NCBI RefSeq assembly: GCF_023516215.1
Contig: NZ_CP097349.1
Coordinates: 1,860,001 to 1,924,000, forward strand
DNA from: Cytobacillus pseudoceanisediminis
GTDB taxonomy: Bacteria > Bacillota > Bacilli > Bacillales > Cytobacillaceae
DNA length: 64,000 nucleotides
Direction of reading: 5' to 3'
Below are positions 9,816 through 19,352 of this stretch, one piece after another. Both the position numbers and the translations under genes were made by a program. The notes below the pieces were generated by a model that was given only the letters and a program-made list of their open reading frames with translations, had not been told where the DNA came from and did no database searches. Within the stretch, counting starts at the first letter, position 1; every line of letters starts with the position of its first letter.

Positions 9816-11227
9816 TTCAGTTTTCTTTGATTTGTCTTCCCAAGGTTCAAAGGAAAATGGAATCCCGATCATTTTTGCCGTCATCTCATCATAGGACACA
9901 AGATCTTTCTTGGACAGTTCTTTTAAAGTCTTTTTCCCCATGGCTCGCAAAGCCATTTTGATTTCCTCCGTGCTCGCGGTTAAAAACTTTTCTGCAGATT
10001 TTGTCCCATCTTCGATTTTAAAGGTATCCTTGAATTTACCTTCGTTCCACACAGATTGTGTTGGCGGTTCAAAAGGCAGCGAATTCAAAGTCTGCTTATG
10101 GGAAACAGTAAACAGCATAACAGATCCAAGGTAGACAGCATCAGCGCCAAGAGCGAGGACTTTTAAAAAGTGTCCTGGTGTGAAGAGGCCGCCTGATACA
10201 ATTAAGCTGATTTCCCCCTTCTTTTTCGTTTTTCAAGGTGATTGGATGCACGGATGAGAGCATGTAAAGTTGGAATCCCAAAATCATCTGACAATAAAGG
10301 CGGCGCACCGACAGATGCTCCCTGGCCCCCATCAACTGCTATAAAATCAACGCCCATTTCGATTAAATGGTCAATGTCTTCTTCTATTTTTCCTCCTGCC
10401 CCTATTTTTGCACCAATTGGAACACCTCCGGTCATACTGCGGAGTTCATCCACCAGTTCCTTTAAATCCTTCAATGTCTGTTTATCAAAAAAGTGTTCCA
10501 TTATATGCGCAGTTTCATTTTCCTTTAAGCCCATTACTTCCCTTGCACGGCCGGTTAAATTTTCAGGAGATATGTTTCCTCCCATCCCCATTACAGCTCC
10601 CTGCCCCAGCTTAATTTCAATCATGTCGGCACGTTTGATGGTTTTTTCTTCCTTCCCCCATTCGGTTTTCGAGAACTGAAGGATATACTTTCCTGCACTT
10701 TCAAGCTCTTCGGGAAGGATTCCTCCTTCACCGGAATTGACAGCCGTACCTGTATTCTTGGCAGCTGTTGCCAGCGCAATTTTCACTTGCTCACTCAATG
10801 CTATTCCATAGGCCATTCCACTAATCATCAGGGGTATTTTGATTTTCATTGGTTTTTTCGCTTTTGGCCCGATTGTCACCTTCACATCAACATCTTCATC
10901 CCCGTCAATCGGAAAGGGCGAAGTCTGTGCAGGAATAAAGGTAATCTCATCGAAATGAGGCCATTTTTTCGAAGAGCCAAATGGGCGGTGCAGGACATCA
11001 CCCGTTTCGGCTCGCAGGTTATTTTCAAGTGCATTTTGAATGCCCATATGCTTGAAACCAGGGATCAGCTCAATGAGATTTTCCTGGTAGCTGTCTGTCA
11101 TAATTATTTTCCCTGCCTGCTTAACGAGCCGCTTCATGATCCAGCGCCAGCCGATCAACATTAAAATTAAAAAGATAAATAATATAAAAATCATAGCCAG
11201 AGTTGCAATCAATAATATATTTGTCAT
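9813..11227 (-). CDS. FMN-binding glutamate synthase-domain protein (YerD-like), frameshifted
   Basis: About 470 aa: an N-terminal membrane anchor (residues 3-28) and a GltB-type TIM barrel (FMN/4Fe-4S glutamate synthase central domain). Landmarks are SGMAYGIALSEQVKIALATAA, NSGEGGILPEEL, IEIKLGQGA, GAKIGAGGKIEEDI and VDGGQGASVGAPP. The frame breaks at the C5 run 10214-10218 (G5 on the coding strand); a sixth G restores KRRGEISLIVSGGL, with GADAVYLGSVMLF following. It resembles B. subtilis YerD, whose reaction is not established; glutamate synthesis should not be assumed. Monocistronic and convergent with the gerA-like gene. Confidence 0.85.
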
Positions 11228-11362
11228 ACGTTTTCTCCAAAAGATCTTTTAGCCTCCATTATTTCCATTGGAAGGGAATTTAACCTATGACTTCTCGGTT
11301 TTTGGAATAATCATTAAGCGGGAAGTAAATTCTATGAAAAATTAGTAAAATGAGGTGAAGTG

Positions 11363-11518
11363 ATGGACAACCGCGATACTATTCAGCCGGATAATATGGA
11401 TGAACAGAATCAAGTTAAAGGAAGTCTTCTTGAATCTATGATGGAGCCTATGGACCAGCTTTCCAAGATTCCTCCTGAGAAGACAGACCGGAGAACCAGT
11501 GATGAAGAGATGAATTAA
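11363..11518 (+). CDS. 51-aa acidic hypothetical protein
   Basis: ATG at 11363 lies five bases after GAGGTGAAG and the frame ends just before a strong terminator. The product is hydrophilic and acidic, with a central helix-like LLESMMEPMDQLSKIP, no membrane segment and no cysteine. No family recognised. The ribosome site plus terminator make a real gene likely; the longer minus-strand frame over it is a shadow. Confidence 0.6.
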   Translation: MDNRDTIQPDNMDEQNQVKGSLLESMMEPMDQLSKIPPEKTDRRTSDEEMN

Positions 11519-11527
11519 CCAATGCAG

Positions 11528-11561
11528 AAAGCCAGCATGATTGATGCCGGCTTTCATTTTT
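11528..11561. terminator. Bidirectional terminator
   Basis: AAAGCCAGCAT ... ATGCCGGCTTT stem with a T run on the plus strand, between the 51-aa gene and the convergent nos gene. Confidence 0.85.
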
Positions 11562-12639
11562 GATAAGGAGTATCCTGATAGAAGTAATTAGGCGTTTTTA
11601 CTTCATTAATATACTGTTTATGAAAAATGTGTGTAGCTGCAGGGGATACGGGCGGGATCAGCCAGGTCCAGTCACCGGTCAGATCCCTTCCCTGGCCCTT
11701 TTCGTTTTCTTCAAATTTCTTGAACTGCTGTGCAGCAGTATGATGGTCTACTATGCTGACACCTTCTTTTTTAAATGAATGCAATACAGCTGCATTCAAT
11801 TCCACCAGTGCCCGATCCTTCCAAAGCGAAGAATGCGACCTGGTATCCAGCCCCAATAATGAGGCAATCTGCGGGAGCACGTCATAACGAAAATCGTCTG
11901 CCAGGTTTCGCGCACCAATTTCAGTACCCATATACCAGCCATTAAAAGGGGCTGCTTTGTAGGAAATGCCCCCAATTTCCAGCTTCATATCCGATATCAT
12001 CGGGACTGCGTACCATTTCAAGCCGAGGTCACTGAACCAATTATATTCTGGATGCACAATCGCGACTTCGAGAATCAGCTCTTCAGGTATTTCCCTTAAT
12101 CGGGGCTGCTGATTGTACATTTGAACAACTAATGGCAGCACATCAAATTTGCCGTACTTCGGCTCCCAGCCCAATTTCACGCATTGTTTAGTAAAAGGGA
12201 TGGAGTGGGGATCGCCAATAATCCCATCCGCAGTCTCATAGCCAGCATACCGGATTAGCTGATGGTTCCAAATTCTGATTTTCTGTTCGGAAGTGTCAGG
12301 AGAGAAGATGGTGATGGCCGGACGAAGCCTGCCATTGTTAGTGGCAAATTGTATATGTTCAAACAGAGCAGAAAATACTTCATCCGCTTCTTTCGCCTCC
12401 CGCTTATCCAAAACTTTTAGATGATCCCAGAACAGTCTCCCTATACAGCGATTGCTATTTCGCCAGGCAGCTTTGGCACCAAATTCCAATTCTTCATAAG
12501 TATGTTCATAAACTCCGTGCTCTGCAATTGAATATTCGATTTCCATTAGTCTGTTGCTTAGTTCAGCAGGACTTCTATTCTGTTCACTATAAAACATTTT
12601 TATAAATTCTGCTGCTTTTTCAAATAAGTCCTTTTTCAA
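11554..12639 (-). CDS. nos: Nitric oxide synthase oxygenase
   Basis: Bacterial NO synthase, heme- and tetrahydrofolate/biopterin-dependent, converting arginine to citrulline and NO using a host reductase. It is 361 aa, matching B. subtilis NOS length. The proximal heme cysteine is C65 in [10 protein letters not shown]; the substrate-site regions [30 protein letters not shown] and DHHTAAQQF follow, and the tail [18 protein letters not shown] is typical. I chose TTG at 12639 because GGGAGG lies eight bases upstream; the frame back to 12681 has no site. Monocistronic. Bacillus NOS is linked to oxidative-stress and antibiotic tolerance. Confidence 0.95.
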   Translation of the reverse strand: MKKDLFEKAAEFIKMFYSEQNRSPAELSNRLMEIEYSIAEHGVYEHTYEELEFGAKAAWRNSNRCIGRLFWDHLKVLDKREAKEADEVFSALFEHIQFATNNGRLRPAITIFSPDTSEQKIRIWNHQLIRYAGYETADGIIGDPHSIPFTKQCVKLGWEPKYGKFDVLPLVVQMYNQQPRLREIPEELILEVAIVHPEYNWFSDLGLKWYAVPMISDMKLEIGGISYKAAPFNGWYMGTEIGARNLADDFRYDVLPQIASLLGLDTRSHSSLWKDRALVELNAAVLHSFKKEGVSIVDHHTAAQQFKKFEENEKGQGRDLTGDWTWLIPPVSPAATHIFHKQYINEVKTPNYFYQDTPYQK

Positions 12640-12799
12640 AGATAAATCCTCCCAGAATAGACTATTGGTTAATGATAGCATAGGGAAGGTTGGGGAGAAA
12701 GAAATGATGTTCTGGGGTTTGCCGGATCGTCTAAGGATGTTGGTTTAGAGTGGACTTGGCAAAATTATCTTTCTGATTAACATCCGTTATTAAAGAGGG

Positions 12800-12900
12800 G
12801 TTTCTTTTTCGTCGTTATTCATTTCGATTAGCTCTCATTTTTTGAGTAGAGGTTTCTTTTTCGCCATCCTTAGAGTAAAGGGTTCCGTTTAGAACTGCTT
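12800..12900. repeat. 52-bp-period intergenic repeat, two degenerate units
   Basis: Two units share GGTTTCTTTTTCG(T/C)C; the CG(T/C)C blocks start at 12810 and 12862, exactly 52 bases apart. A related single unit lies at 19270-19300 and longer related arrays occur at 42061, 48602 and 60890. The rest of 12682-13029 holds no gene that I can see. Confidence 0.6.
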
Positions 12901-12979
12901 TTTAAAAAATCTGCACCGAAATGACAGCCCTTTTGACAAGGTTTATGTCGGATAAAAAAGCAAAACTCGCCCTTTCATA

Positions 12980-13020
12980 AAACTGCCCCGTAAGAACAAC
13001 AAAAAACCCAGCAGCAGTCA
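12980..13020. repeat. Boundary motif with hairpin (copy 1, degenerate)
   Basis: AAACTGCCCCGTAAGAAC then AAAAAACCC and a weak hairpin, placed directly after the stop of the minus-strand gene at 13030. It is a divergent member of the AACCTGCC..TTTAGTT family seen at 14168, 14797, 16245, 17833 and 19027. Confidence 0.4.
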
Positions 13021-13029
13021 TCTTCTTCA

Positions 13030-13317
13030 TTAACCAACAATTAAGATTATCTTATTAATGGATAACCATTGCTTAAACTGGTATACCCCACTATCATAAT
13101 CAATTTCTTTATTGCGTATTGAAAAAATTCTCGTTCCGTATGAGTTTAGTGTTAATTCGTTTACTGGGGTATTATTTTTAATCCCATACGCTTTAAAGTC
13201 AAAGAATATATCCCATATATCCTCTGATTTTCTTTTAAATGCTATCGACTCATAATCACAATCATCCTGGTAATAACCTAAATGCAGATGATATTTATCA
13301 TCATACAAATTATCCAT
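13030..13317 (-). CDS. 95-aa hypothetical protein (possibly DUF3986-like)
   Basis: ATG at 13317 follows AAGAGGTG. The protein is acidic and aromatic-rich (YDDKYHLHLGYYQDD ... DIWDIFFDFKAYGI), probably a small beta-rich cytoplasmic protein. I have a weak recollection of similar Bacillus cereus-group proteins in DUF3986, which I cannot confirm. Isolated gene in the accessory stretch. Confidence 0.6.
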   Translation of the reverse strand: MDNLYDDKYHLHLGYYQDDCDYESIAFKRKSEDIWDIFFDFKAYGIKNNTPVNELTLNSYGTRIFSIRNKEIDYDSGVYQFKQWLSINKIILIVG

Positions 13318-13568
13318 TAAGCACCTCTTTTTTTATCATTTAAATTTCGAAGATAAAAATCAACAATTCTTCTTCATATTCCTCAATAAAAAAAGTTTGT
13401 TCAATATGGTATTCAACAAAAATAGCGGTTAATGCTTCCGAACTCAACGACTCGCTACTTTCTTAACAAACTCATAATCTACATAAAACCGAATAAGCAG
13501 CAGAATAAGTAAATTAAATTATCACACCCAGAATATACAGAAACCGGCTATATTGCTTTCTATTTGCA

Positions 13569-14053
13569 CTATTTATAGGAATGAGAGGAAAGACCCCGAC
13601 CAATAAGGTTTGCAGAAACAGGGTTTATTCCAATATCCCTTGCCCAAATTGATAATTGTCCTATATGGTGAATTTCATGAGCAATAGTATGACGCATAAT
13701 CTCACCCCAGGTATCCGTCACTATTCTTCCATCTGGTAAGGTATCGTAAAATAAACGATTTTCCATACTGGCATCCCAATTTTTCACAAAGTTTTCTACT
13801 TCTAAATGAAATTCAGCGTCCAATTTTCGAACCTTATTCAAACTTTTATAACCATCGAAACTCTCTTGAAAGTCGGTTTTTCCTTGTAAGAGCCGTATCC
13901 AGCTCCATTCGACATCAACTATATGGAAAAGTGTATACAAAATACTTCCCATTCCACCCGTTCGGTTTTGCTGGAGTTCTTCTTCACTTAACTCTTCACA
14001 CCAGCGATAACAGTCTTCTCTTACCATCCAGTTATATTTAAAAAAATTTGCAA
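13569..14053 (-). CDS. DinB-family protein, N-terminal frameshift
   Basis: DinB/YfiT four-helix metalloprotein of about 160 aa. Putative metal-ligand histidines lie in LFHIVDVEWSW and HTIAHEIHHIGQLS. Members include bacillithiol-dependent transferases and uncharacterised damage-inducible proteins; the reaction here is unknown. The open frame starts at 14027, but a TTG at 14053 with AGGAGGGG upstream encodes the family-typical IFFKYNW leader if the A7 run 14040-14046 is given one more base. The corrected start is therefore preferred. Confidence 0.8.
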
Positions 14054-14167
14054 AAAGCCCCTCCTTATTTAGGAAATAATTGACCTTGAAAAAAACAGTA
14101 TAAAAGCAAAACGAAACATTGTTAATTATTACTATTTCACAATTATTATTAGAATTCCTTGTTCCAC

Positions 14168-14215
14168 AAACCTGCCCTATAGTTTTTATAAAAAAAGCTG
14201 ACCGGAATGGAAGCC
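14168..14215. repeat. Boundary motif with degenerate hairpin (copy 2)
   Basis: AAACCTGCCCTATAGTT followed by an A run and AGCTGACCGG ... region, downstream (minus strand) of the GNAT pseudogene. Confidence 0.5.
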
Positions 14216-14273
14216 TGTATTTAGCACCGATTTCTGGAAATAAAATTCTTTAGTACAAGGCATTAAATCTCTT

Positions 14274-14715
14274 TTACCATTTTAGTACTTCAGTTTCATA
14301 GTTTAAATGCCTATAGAAATTTACCGCACGATCATTCTTGGCAAAGACATCAGGAAGAGTTGATGATATCCTTTTTGCTGAGCCCAACTACTGCCTTCTC
14401 CATTAGGCTCTTACCGATACCCTTCCCTTCACCTTTAGATGAAACTGCAATGGCTACTAGGTTCCTTGTTCTATACCGCTTAAAAAATCTTTATGTGGTT
14501 TTACTTCTATGAAACCTAATAAATCCCCTGTCTCTTCCTCTGCCACAAAGATCTCTGTATAAAGTGAAGGATCGTTAAGAGATTCTTCAGCTATTTTTAA
14601 TTGTGCCTCTTCCATTTTTTGAGGATCACGCGGCCATAAGGTCGAATTTCGCAAACCGTGTTGAAAGACTTACAAGAAAAGCTTTATCTGTCTCTTTATA
14701 TGGTCTAATATTCAT
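14274..14715 (-). pseudogene. GNAT N-acetyltransferase remnant with several frameshifts
   Basis: ATG at 14715 starts MNIRPYKETDKAFLVSLS, and the rest of a GNAT fold can be followed only by changing frame at least four times: near 14635 (MA to RDPQKMEE), near 14460 (EQG to LVAIAVSSKGEGKGIG, the acetyl-CoA loop), near 14385 and near 14345 (to FAKNDRAVNFYRHLNYETE). Unlike the other frameshifts in the window these are dense and not confined to homopolymers, so I call it genuinely decayed. The expected stop is at 14274-14276. Confidence 0.75.
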
Positions 14716-15224
14716 TCTATTCCCCTTTAAATTGAATTTTTTCTATCCATCAAGAATAAATAATTCTCCTCTCTTTAAAATAATCCCTTTTTTCGCTAAC
14801 CTGCCTTTTTAGTAAAATAATAAACAGCCACCAAATATGGCAGCTGATCTTTAAAATACACACAATTAATTGATAAACGTCCTTTTTCTTAGTGCAAAGT
14901 TTGGTTACGGATGAAACATCAATAAGACCATCTGAAATACTTAAATCCCTTTTCTTTGGGTAAGATAAAAATAAAGAGTAAAGATAAGGCAAGCTTTCCA
15001 GTTTACTCGCTTAAGCCATGCTCCTTACTCGCATCCTCATTCAATTTTGAACATATACTACAGATCAATTCACAGGGTAGCTGCAAATCTGCGGGTGTTT
15101 TTGTATTTTAAATTAGATAATTTCACAAGCACTGGGCATAATACTTCTGGAGTAAGGGCTTTGTATATTCTCCTTGTATATTGAATAAGTTTCAGCCCTT
15201 TCTCTTAGTACATGAGGTGATATC
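14716..15224. other. Intergenic stretch with boundary motif, no gene seen
   Basis: Holds another boundary motif plus hairpin at 14797-14850 (TAACCTGCCTTTTTAG, then AACAGCCACC ... GGCAGCTG), presumably the terminator of a lost minus-strand gene. The minus-strand frame 14750-14992 runs through that hairpin, has no ribosome site and is not supported. Confidence 0.5.
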
Positions 15225-15349
15225 ATGCTTCATTGGATAGATCAACATATTTTAAACACTCCCTGGTTTTTACTAGCTATTTCAACAATAATTTTTTTAC
15301 TTGGGCTATAGCTACTACCCTGGTATATATAGCGGGAAGAAAAGATTAA
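15225..15349 (+). CDS. Small single-span membrane protein, frameshifted
   Basis: ATG at 15225 follows GAGGTGATATC. The first 24 codons give a hydrophobic stretch (WFLLAISTIIF), then a stop appears. Adding one T to the T7 run 15292-15298 continues the helix as TWAIATTLVYIAGRKD with a positively charged end, giving a coherent protein of about 41 aa. Function unknown. Confidence 0.45.
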
Positions 15350-16001
15350 TGAAACAAGATGCTTATTAATACAACTTCTTCGAACTTTGCAGGAACATTA
15401 TAATTTTTAAATGTCTGGGAACAAAAAAGTAATACAACCTCTTTAGCGAAAGGCATGATTTTTGTGTTTAAGGATACCCGAATGCTAATTAAATGGCTAA
15501 CGATATTTAATATAGCGAATATTATTATTGCTGCAGTAGTAGGACAATTGCAAACTGAATATCTTATACGTCGAATAAATAAAAATACAAATCGTAATAA
15601 GAATTAGCTAACCATGGTCACTTTTATTGTTTTACAATCATTAATACTCTTTTCTCTGTGTAACGCCTTAACTAGGAATTCCCTTACTCCTTTGTTTCAA
15701 AAGCACTATCTCCTTTATAGTAAATACAATGTATACGGCTCCTCTGATAAGCTTGCTCCAACCTGGTCCCTCTATAAGGGAATGTTTCAATGTTTATAAT
15801 TAGGCTCATAAGCAATCACCTATAAATTTAGTCAAGCTTATAGATTTATTAACTCCTTAATGATAATCGTTTTTTTCAGCACATCCTTTTTTCCCTTTAA
15901 TGGGCTTTTTCTTTTGTTGAGGAAATTTCCCCTTTAAATAAAATCCTACAATATGCTAATTTAGAATTGTCCCTTAACCATGCATTCTAGGAGGTATAAC
16001 C
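15350..16001. other. Intergenic stretch, possible remnants
   Basis: A plus-strand frame at 15455-15607 (50 aa, starting MIFVFKDTRM, with a hydrophobic NIANIIIAAVVGQL) lacks a clear ribosome site and may be a remnant. The 61-aa frame at 15614-15799 has neither site nor family features. I see nothing else that I can support. Confidence 0.35.
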
Positions 16002-16142
16002 ATTAGTATAGGAGCCAAAGTTGTTTATAAAACTGACACATATACCGTATTATGGATATATGAAAGTGGTTTCTGTGAAATCAAGAAAGATTACCAAACA
16101 AAATTAGTTCCTCAATCAGAAGTTACACTTTTAGAAAATTAG
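16002..16142 (+). CDS. 46-aa hypothetical protein, apparent ATT start
   Basis: A perfect AGGAGG (15989-15994) lies seven bases before ATT at 16002, and the 46 codons that follow are open with a compact beta-like pattern (GAKVVYKTDTYTVLWIYESG, then CEIKKD). Small Bacillus proteins with this GDKV.Y....YTVLWIY.SGFCEI pattern are familiar to me but unnamed. The first codon is either a rare ATT initiator or a mutated ATG. No function known. Confidence 0.55.
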   Translation: MSIGAKVVYKTDTYTVLWIYESGFCEIKKDYQTKLVPQSEVTLLEN

Positions 16143-16244
16143 TTCTTTACTATTGCAGCGGTTAAGGGACATCACTTAATAATTGAAACCTATAACCATA
16201 AGGCAAAACCTTATTGAACCCCTTTGTTTAATACCGTTTTCTCA

Positions 16245-16290
16245 AATCTGTCCTTTAGTTGAACAAAAAAAGCCGCCAGAAATGACAGCT
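16245..16290 (-). repeat. Boundary motif with terminator (copy 4)
   Basis: AATCTGTCCTTTAGTTGAAC, then AAAAAAAGCCGCCAG ... hairpin, which on the minus strand is the terminator of the membrane-protein gene ending at 16318. Confidence 0.6.
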
Positions 16291-16317
16291 GAATCTTTTA
16301 CCCTTGTTTTGAATAGT

Positions 16318-16806
16318 TTATAAGCTGCCAGAATCCTTATAAGTGGACTTAAACACTTCCTCGAGCCAATAATGGTAACCATAAATAACAATTGATAGTG
16401 TGATGAAAATACAAAGACGACCCCAAGGAGTTATGTTAATCAATTGATAAATTTTTAATTTTTCCTGAAGGATAAAATGGACAGGGAAAATTGCAAACAT
16501 AAAATCCAGTACAATATTAGTCACTAAGTAAATCCAAAACTTACCATATGTGAAGTAAAAAATCCATATAGTTACAATTAAAAAAGCACCTAGTATACCT
16601 GAAGCAAAGGAAGGTTTTAACCATGGTAAAATTGATTCTTTAATTATCCAGTGTTTTTGATTGTGAGCTATCAAGTTATAGAGAACCATTAGAAATGCAG
16701 CTAATATTGCAACAGGCATAAAACGCTTAATATCTTCTCTCTTTAAAAAGAATAATGTGAACCATGGAGCAATTAAAATTGTCCAAAGTACAACTTTACT
16801 TAACAA
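16318..16806 (-). CDS. 162-aa membrane protein (CBO0543-like)
   Basis: About four to five predicted membrane helices: VVLWTILIAPWFTLFFL, MPVAILAAFLMVLYNLIA, ILGAFLIVTIWIFYFTYG, FWIYLVTNIVLDFMFAIF and a final helix near residue 140. It starts with TTG at 16806 after AAGGTGGG. The pattern recalls the CBO0543 family of small Firmicute membrane proteins, of unknown role. Single gene with its own terminator. Confidence 0.65.
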   Translation of the reverse strand: MLSKVVLWTILIAPWFTLFFLKREDIKRFMPVAILAAFLMVLYNLIAHNQKHWIIKESILPWLKPSFASGILGAFLIVTIWIFYFTYGKFWIYLVTNIVLDFMFAIFPVHFILQEKLKIYQLINITPWGRLCIFITLSIVIYGYHYWLEEVFKSTYKDSGSL

Positions 16807-17167
16807 AATAAACCCACCTTCTTTTATTTTGTAGTTTCTCCTGGTAAAAGTTATTTATACCATAATTTATCAGCTGTATTATAAAAGATAATGCCCTTAG
16901 TCAAATAAGAAAAAGGCTGTATTTTTTAGCAGCCAGTTCTTTAAGGGAAGCACCCGGTAGTTTAAGTGAAACACTTCACAAAGCACTATAAAAAAGTGAG
17001 TTGCCAAGCAACTCCTTAGGTAAATACCAAATCCCTCTTATGATTTACAGTTTTGACGTTAATATTTTTCTTGAAGTAGAGTTGGTATGATTTATAAAAT
17101 TTGTATCAGGCAGTCTCACTCCAGAACACGTTTCGTTTACAGAAAAATTATCGGAAGTGAAACGAGC
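16807..17167. other. Intergenic stretch, hairpin only
   Basis: Contains CCCTTAGTCAAATAAG then AAAAAGGCTGT ... AGCAGCC near 16890-16950, resembling the boundary motif plus a hairpin. No coding region seen. Confidence 0.4.
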
Positions 17168-17713
17168 TTATGCATCCAAGCTGTTGATGATAGCTAATAC
17201 TTGATGATCTGTCCACTTTCCATTAATCTTTAAATTTTCTTTAGCTATACCTTCTTTTTTAAACCCCGCTTTTTCTAATACACGAATAGATGCTATATTA
17301 TCAGGCATAGCTCCTGCTTCAATTCTATGTAGTTTTAATTCTTTGAAAGCAAAATCTACAACAAGTTGAAGAGCTTCTGTTGTATATCCCTTTCCATTAT
17401 ACTCCTTATCTAAAGTAAATCCCGTATAACAGCTTTGTTGGTCTCCCATAGTAATTTGAGTTAATGAAATGTCTCCGATAAGTTTATCAGTTGCTTTTAA
17501 AAAGATTCCAAAAGCATATAATTGCCCTTCGCCTGTCTTTTTTAAAGCCTGTTCAATGCGTAATTTTTGATGTTCTTCCGTATAAAAGGCTTCCGGGAGT
17601 AATGGGCTAACTCGTTGAAAAAATTCGCGATTTCTAGTATGTAAGTTAGCTAACTCGCAGGCGTCAGAAGTTTTGTAAAGTCTAAGGTAAATTTGTTGTC
17701 CTACTAGCTCCAT
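17168..17713 (-). CDS. GNAT N-acetyltransferase (RimJ/RimL type)
   Basis: 181-aa acetyl-CoA-dependent N-acetyltransferase. The acetyl-CoA loop is degenerate (DKEYNGKGYTTEAL, about residues 101-114) and is followed by the RimJ/RimL-typical HRIEAGAMPDNIASIRVLEKAGFKKEG. The start has GGAGGGG seven bases upstream. Substrate unknown: ribosomal protein, small molecule or drug are all possible. Single gene in the accessory stretch. Confidence 0.85.
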   Translation of the reverse strand: MELVGQQIYLRLYKTSDACELANLHTRNREFFQRVSPLLPEAFYTEEHQKLRIEQALKKTGEGQLYAFGIFLKATDKLIGDISLTQITMGDQQSCYTGFTLDKEYNGKGYTTEALQLVVDFAFKELKLHRIEAGAMPDNIASIRVLEKAGFKKEGIAKENLKINGKWTDHQVLAIINSLDA

Positions 17714-17832
17714 AAAACCCCTCCAATATCATTTTACTGCCATTTTATTCTAAATAGTCAAAAGTATGATATTAACACCTAGGTATTTACCATATTTCAA
17801 AAGTTATTGTTATAATATAAATCCTTATTGAC

Positions 17833-17880
17833 TAACCAGCCTCTTTAGTTCAAAAGAAAAAAGCTGCGTTTAGCAGCAGA
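17833..17880 (-). repeat. Boundary motif with terminator (copy 5)
   Basis: TAACCAGCCTCTTTAGTT, then AAAAAAGCTGC gttta GCAGC hairpin, downstream of the diguanylate cyclase gene on the minus strand. Confidence 0.6.
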
Positions 17881-17969
17881 TTTTGAACATAAGCATCCGT
17901 AAGTTGAATTCAACAAAAATTGCATCAATCCTCCGTGGATCAACGCTAATAATAAAGTCATATTTAGCT

Positions 17970-18853
17970 TTATCTGATCTGTGAAACTTGATAATTATTC
18001 TTTCCGTTCTGTTTTGCTTGATACATAGCTTCATCAGCATATTTCAGCAAATTCCTGACATCCATATTGAAATCATCGCAAAAAGCAATTCCGATACTGG
18101 GAGTTATTGAGATAACAACATTCTGCACCGACACTTTATTAGATAGAATGTCGATGATCCGTTCGGCAACATGTTTTGCATTATCGATTGTCGTTTCCGG
18201 AAGTAAAATCGTGAATTCATCACCTGCAAGCCTGGCCACAGTATCCTTATTTCCTATACAACCTGTAAGCCTGCTCGCGACTTCTTTTAACAATAAATCT
18301 CCTAAGTCATGACCGAAGGTATCATTTATTTGCTTAAACCCATCTAAATCAAGATACAGTACTGCGACTAGCCCTTTATTGAAATTAGCTGATTCAATTG
18401 CATGATTAAGTCGTTCTTCAAATAATCTCCGATTTGGCAATTGGGTTAGAAAGTCATAATGAGCCATTTGTTTCAATATTCTTTCTGAGTTTTTACGATC
18501 GGTTATATCTTGTATTTGAGAAATAAGGAATAATGGCTTGTTCCCTTCCCGCACTATGGATACAGATAATAACACCCATACAATCTTCCCGCTTTTATGG
18601 ACATACCTTTTTTCCATCTCAAAAGAGTCTCTTTTTCCTTCCACTAATTCTTGTGTGTAAGATAAATCAGTATCTAAGTCCTTTGGATAGGTTAACGTTT
18701 GAAAGTTCGTGGTAAGGAGCTCGTCCTCTGTATATCCAGTAATTTTAGTTAAAGCATGATTTACCCTAATCCATTTTCCCTCTAATGAGACTATCGACAT
18801 CCCAATCGGAGCAAAAAAAAGGCCTGATTAAATAAATCTATATTTTTAAACAT
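17970..18853 (-). CDS. PAS-GGDEF diguanylate cyclase, frameshifted
   Basis: About 294 aa. A PAS/PAC domain (residues about 12-125; FAPIGMSIVSLEGKW, then ISQIQDITDRK) precedes a GGDEF domain (residues about 135-290) with DFLTQLPNRR, LYLDLDGFKQINDTFGHD and an AGDEF active site, which is permissible for c-di-GMP synthesis. ATG at 18853 follows AAAGGATA. The A8 run 18813-18820 needs one more base to join MFKNIDLFNQAFF to APIGMSIV. Likely makes c-di-GMP in response to a PAS ligand. It has no membrane segment. Confidence 0.82.
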
Positions 18854-19352
18854 ATTTATATCCTTTTTATAAAAAGTTGAAAAGCATTCCCAATTTTTTT
18901 ATTTTATCTCAAACTAAACTGGCAAGCAATAAATTTCAACTTTCCTGGTTAGCTTAACAGACAGAAAAGGGAGTAAGGAGAAAAGAGCTGCAAAAACCGT
19001 ACGGAGTATTACTCACCATCATATATAAACCTGCCCCGTTTGTTCAATATGAGTAAGAAATTGCGGCAGTCCAAGTGACATTGAAATTGACAGCATCTTG
19101 GCACTACATTTTATTTGCACAATATTTATCGTTCCATTATAAATTATAAAGTCTAGAAAACATAAAATAAGTTAAAAACCTTATAGGAAAATGACCTGTG
19201 CCAATTCACACGTCATTTTTATGCCCTTTATCCAATAAATCACCCCGAAACGGAACCCTTTTCCTTAGAGTGGAGGCTTCTTTTTCGACGTTATTCATTC
19301 TGAGTCTCTTGTCTCCAGTTTTATCTCCTTTTACTGCCAAGTTTCAGTAAAA
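18854..19352. other. Intergenic stretch with boundary motif and one repeat unit
   Basis: Holds boundary motif copy 6 (19027-19047, AAACCTGCCCCGTTTG ...), an AAATGACCTGTG ... CACACGTCATTTTT hairpin near 19185-19220 (probable terminator), and a single unit of the 52-bp repeat family near 19270-19300 (GGCTTCTTTTTCGACG). No gene seen. Confidence 0.5.

Noticed and set aside
11342..11557. 71-aa minus-strand protein opposite the 51-aa gene
   Set aside because: Passes through the bidirectional terminator and lacks a ribosome site; the plus-strand frame has one.
14750..14992. 80-aa minus-strand protein
   Set aside because: Runs through a terminator-like hairpin, has no ribosome site and no recognisable features.
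15614..15799. 61-aa plus-strand protein
   Set aside because: No ribosome site, no conserved pattern, unusual composition; likely random frame in AT-rich DNA.
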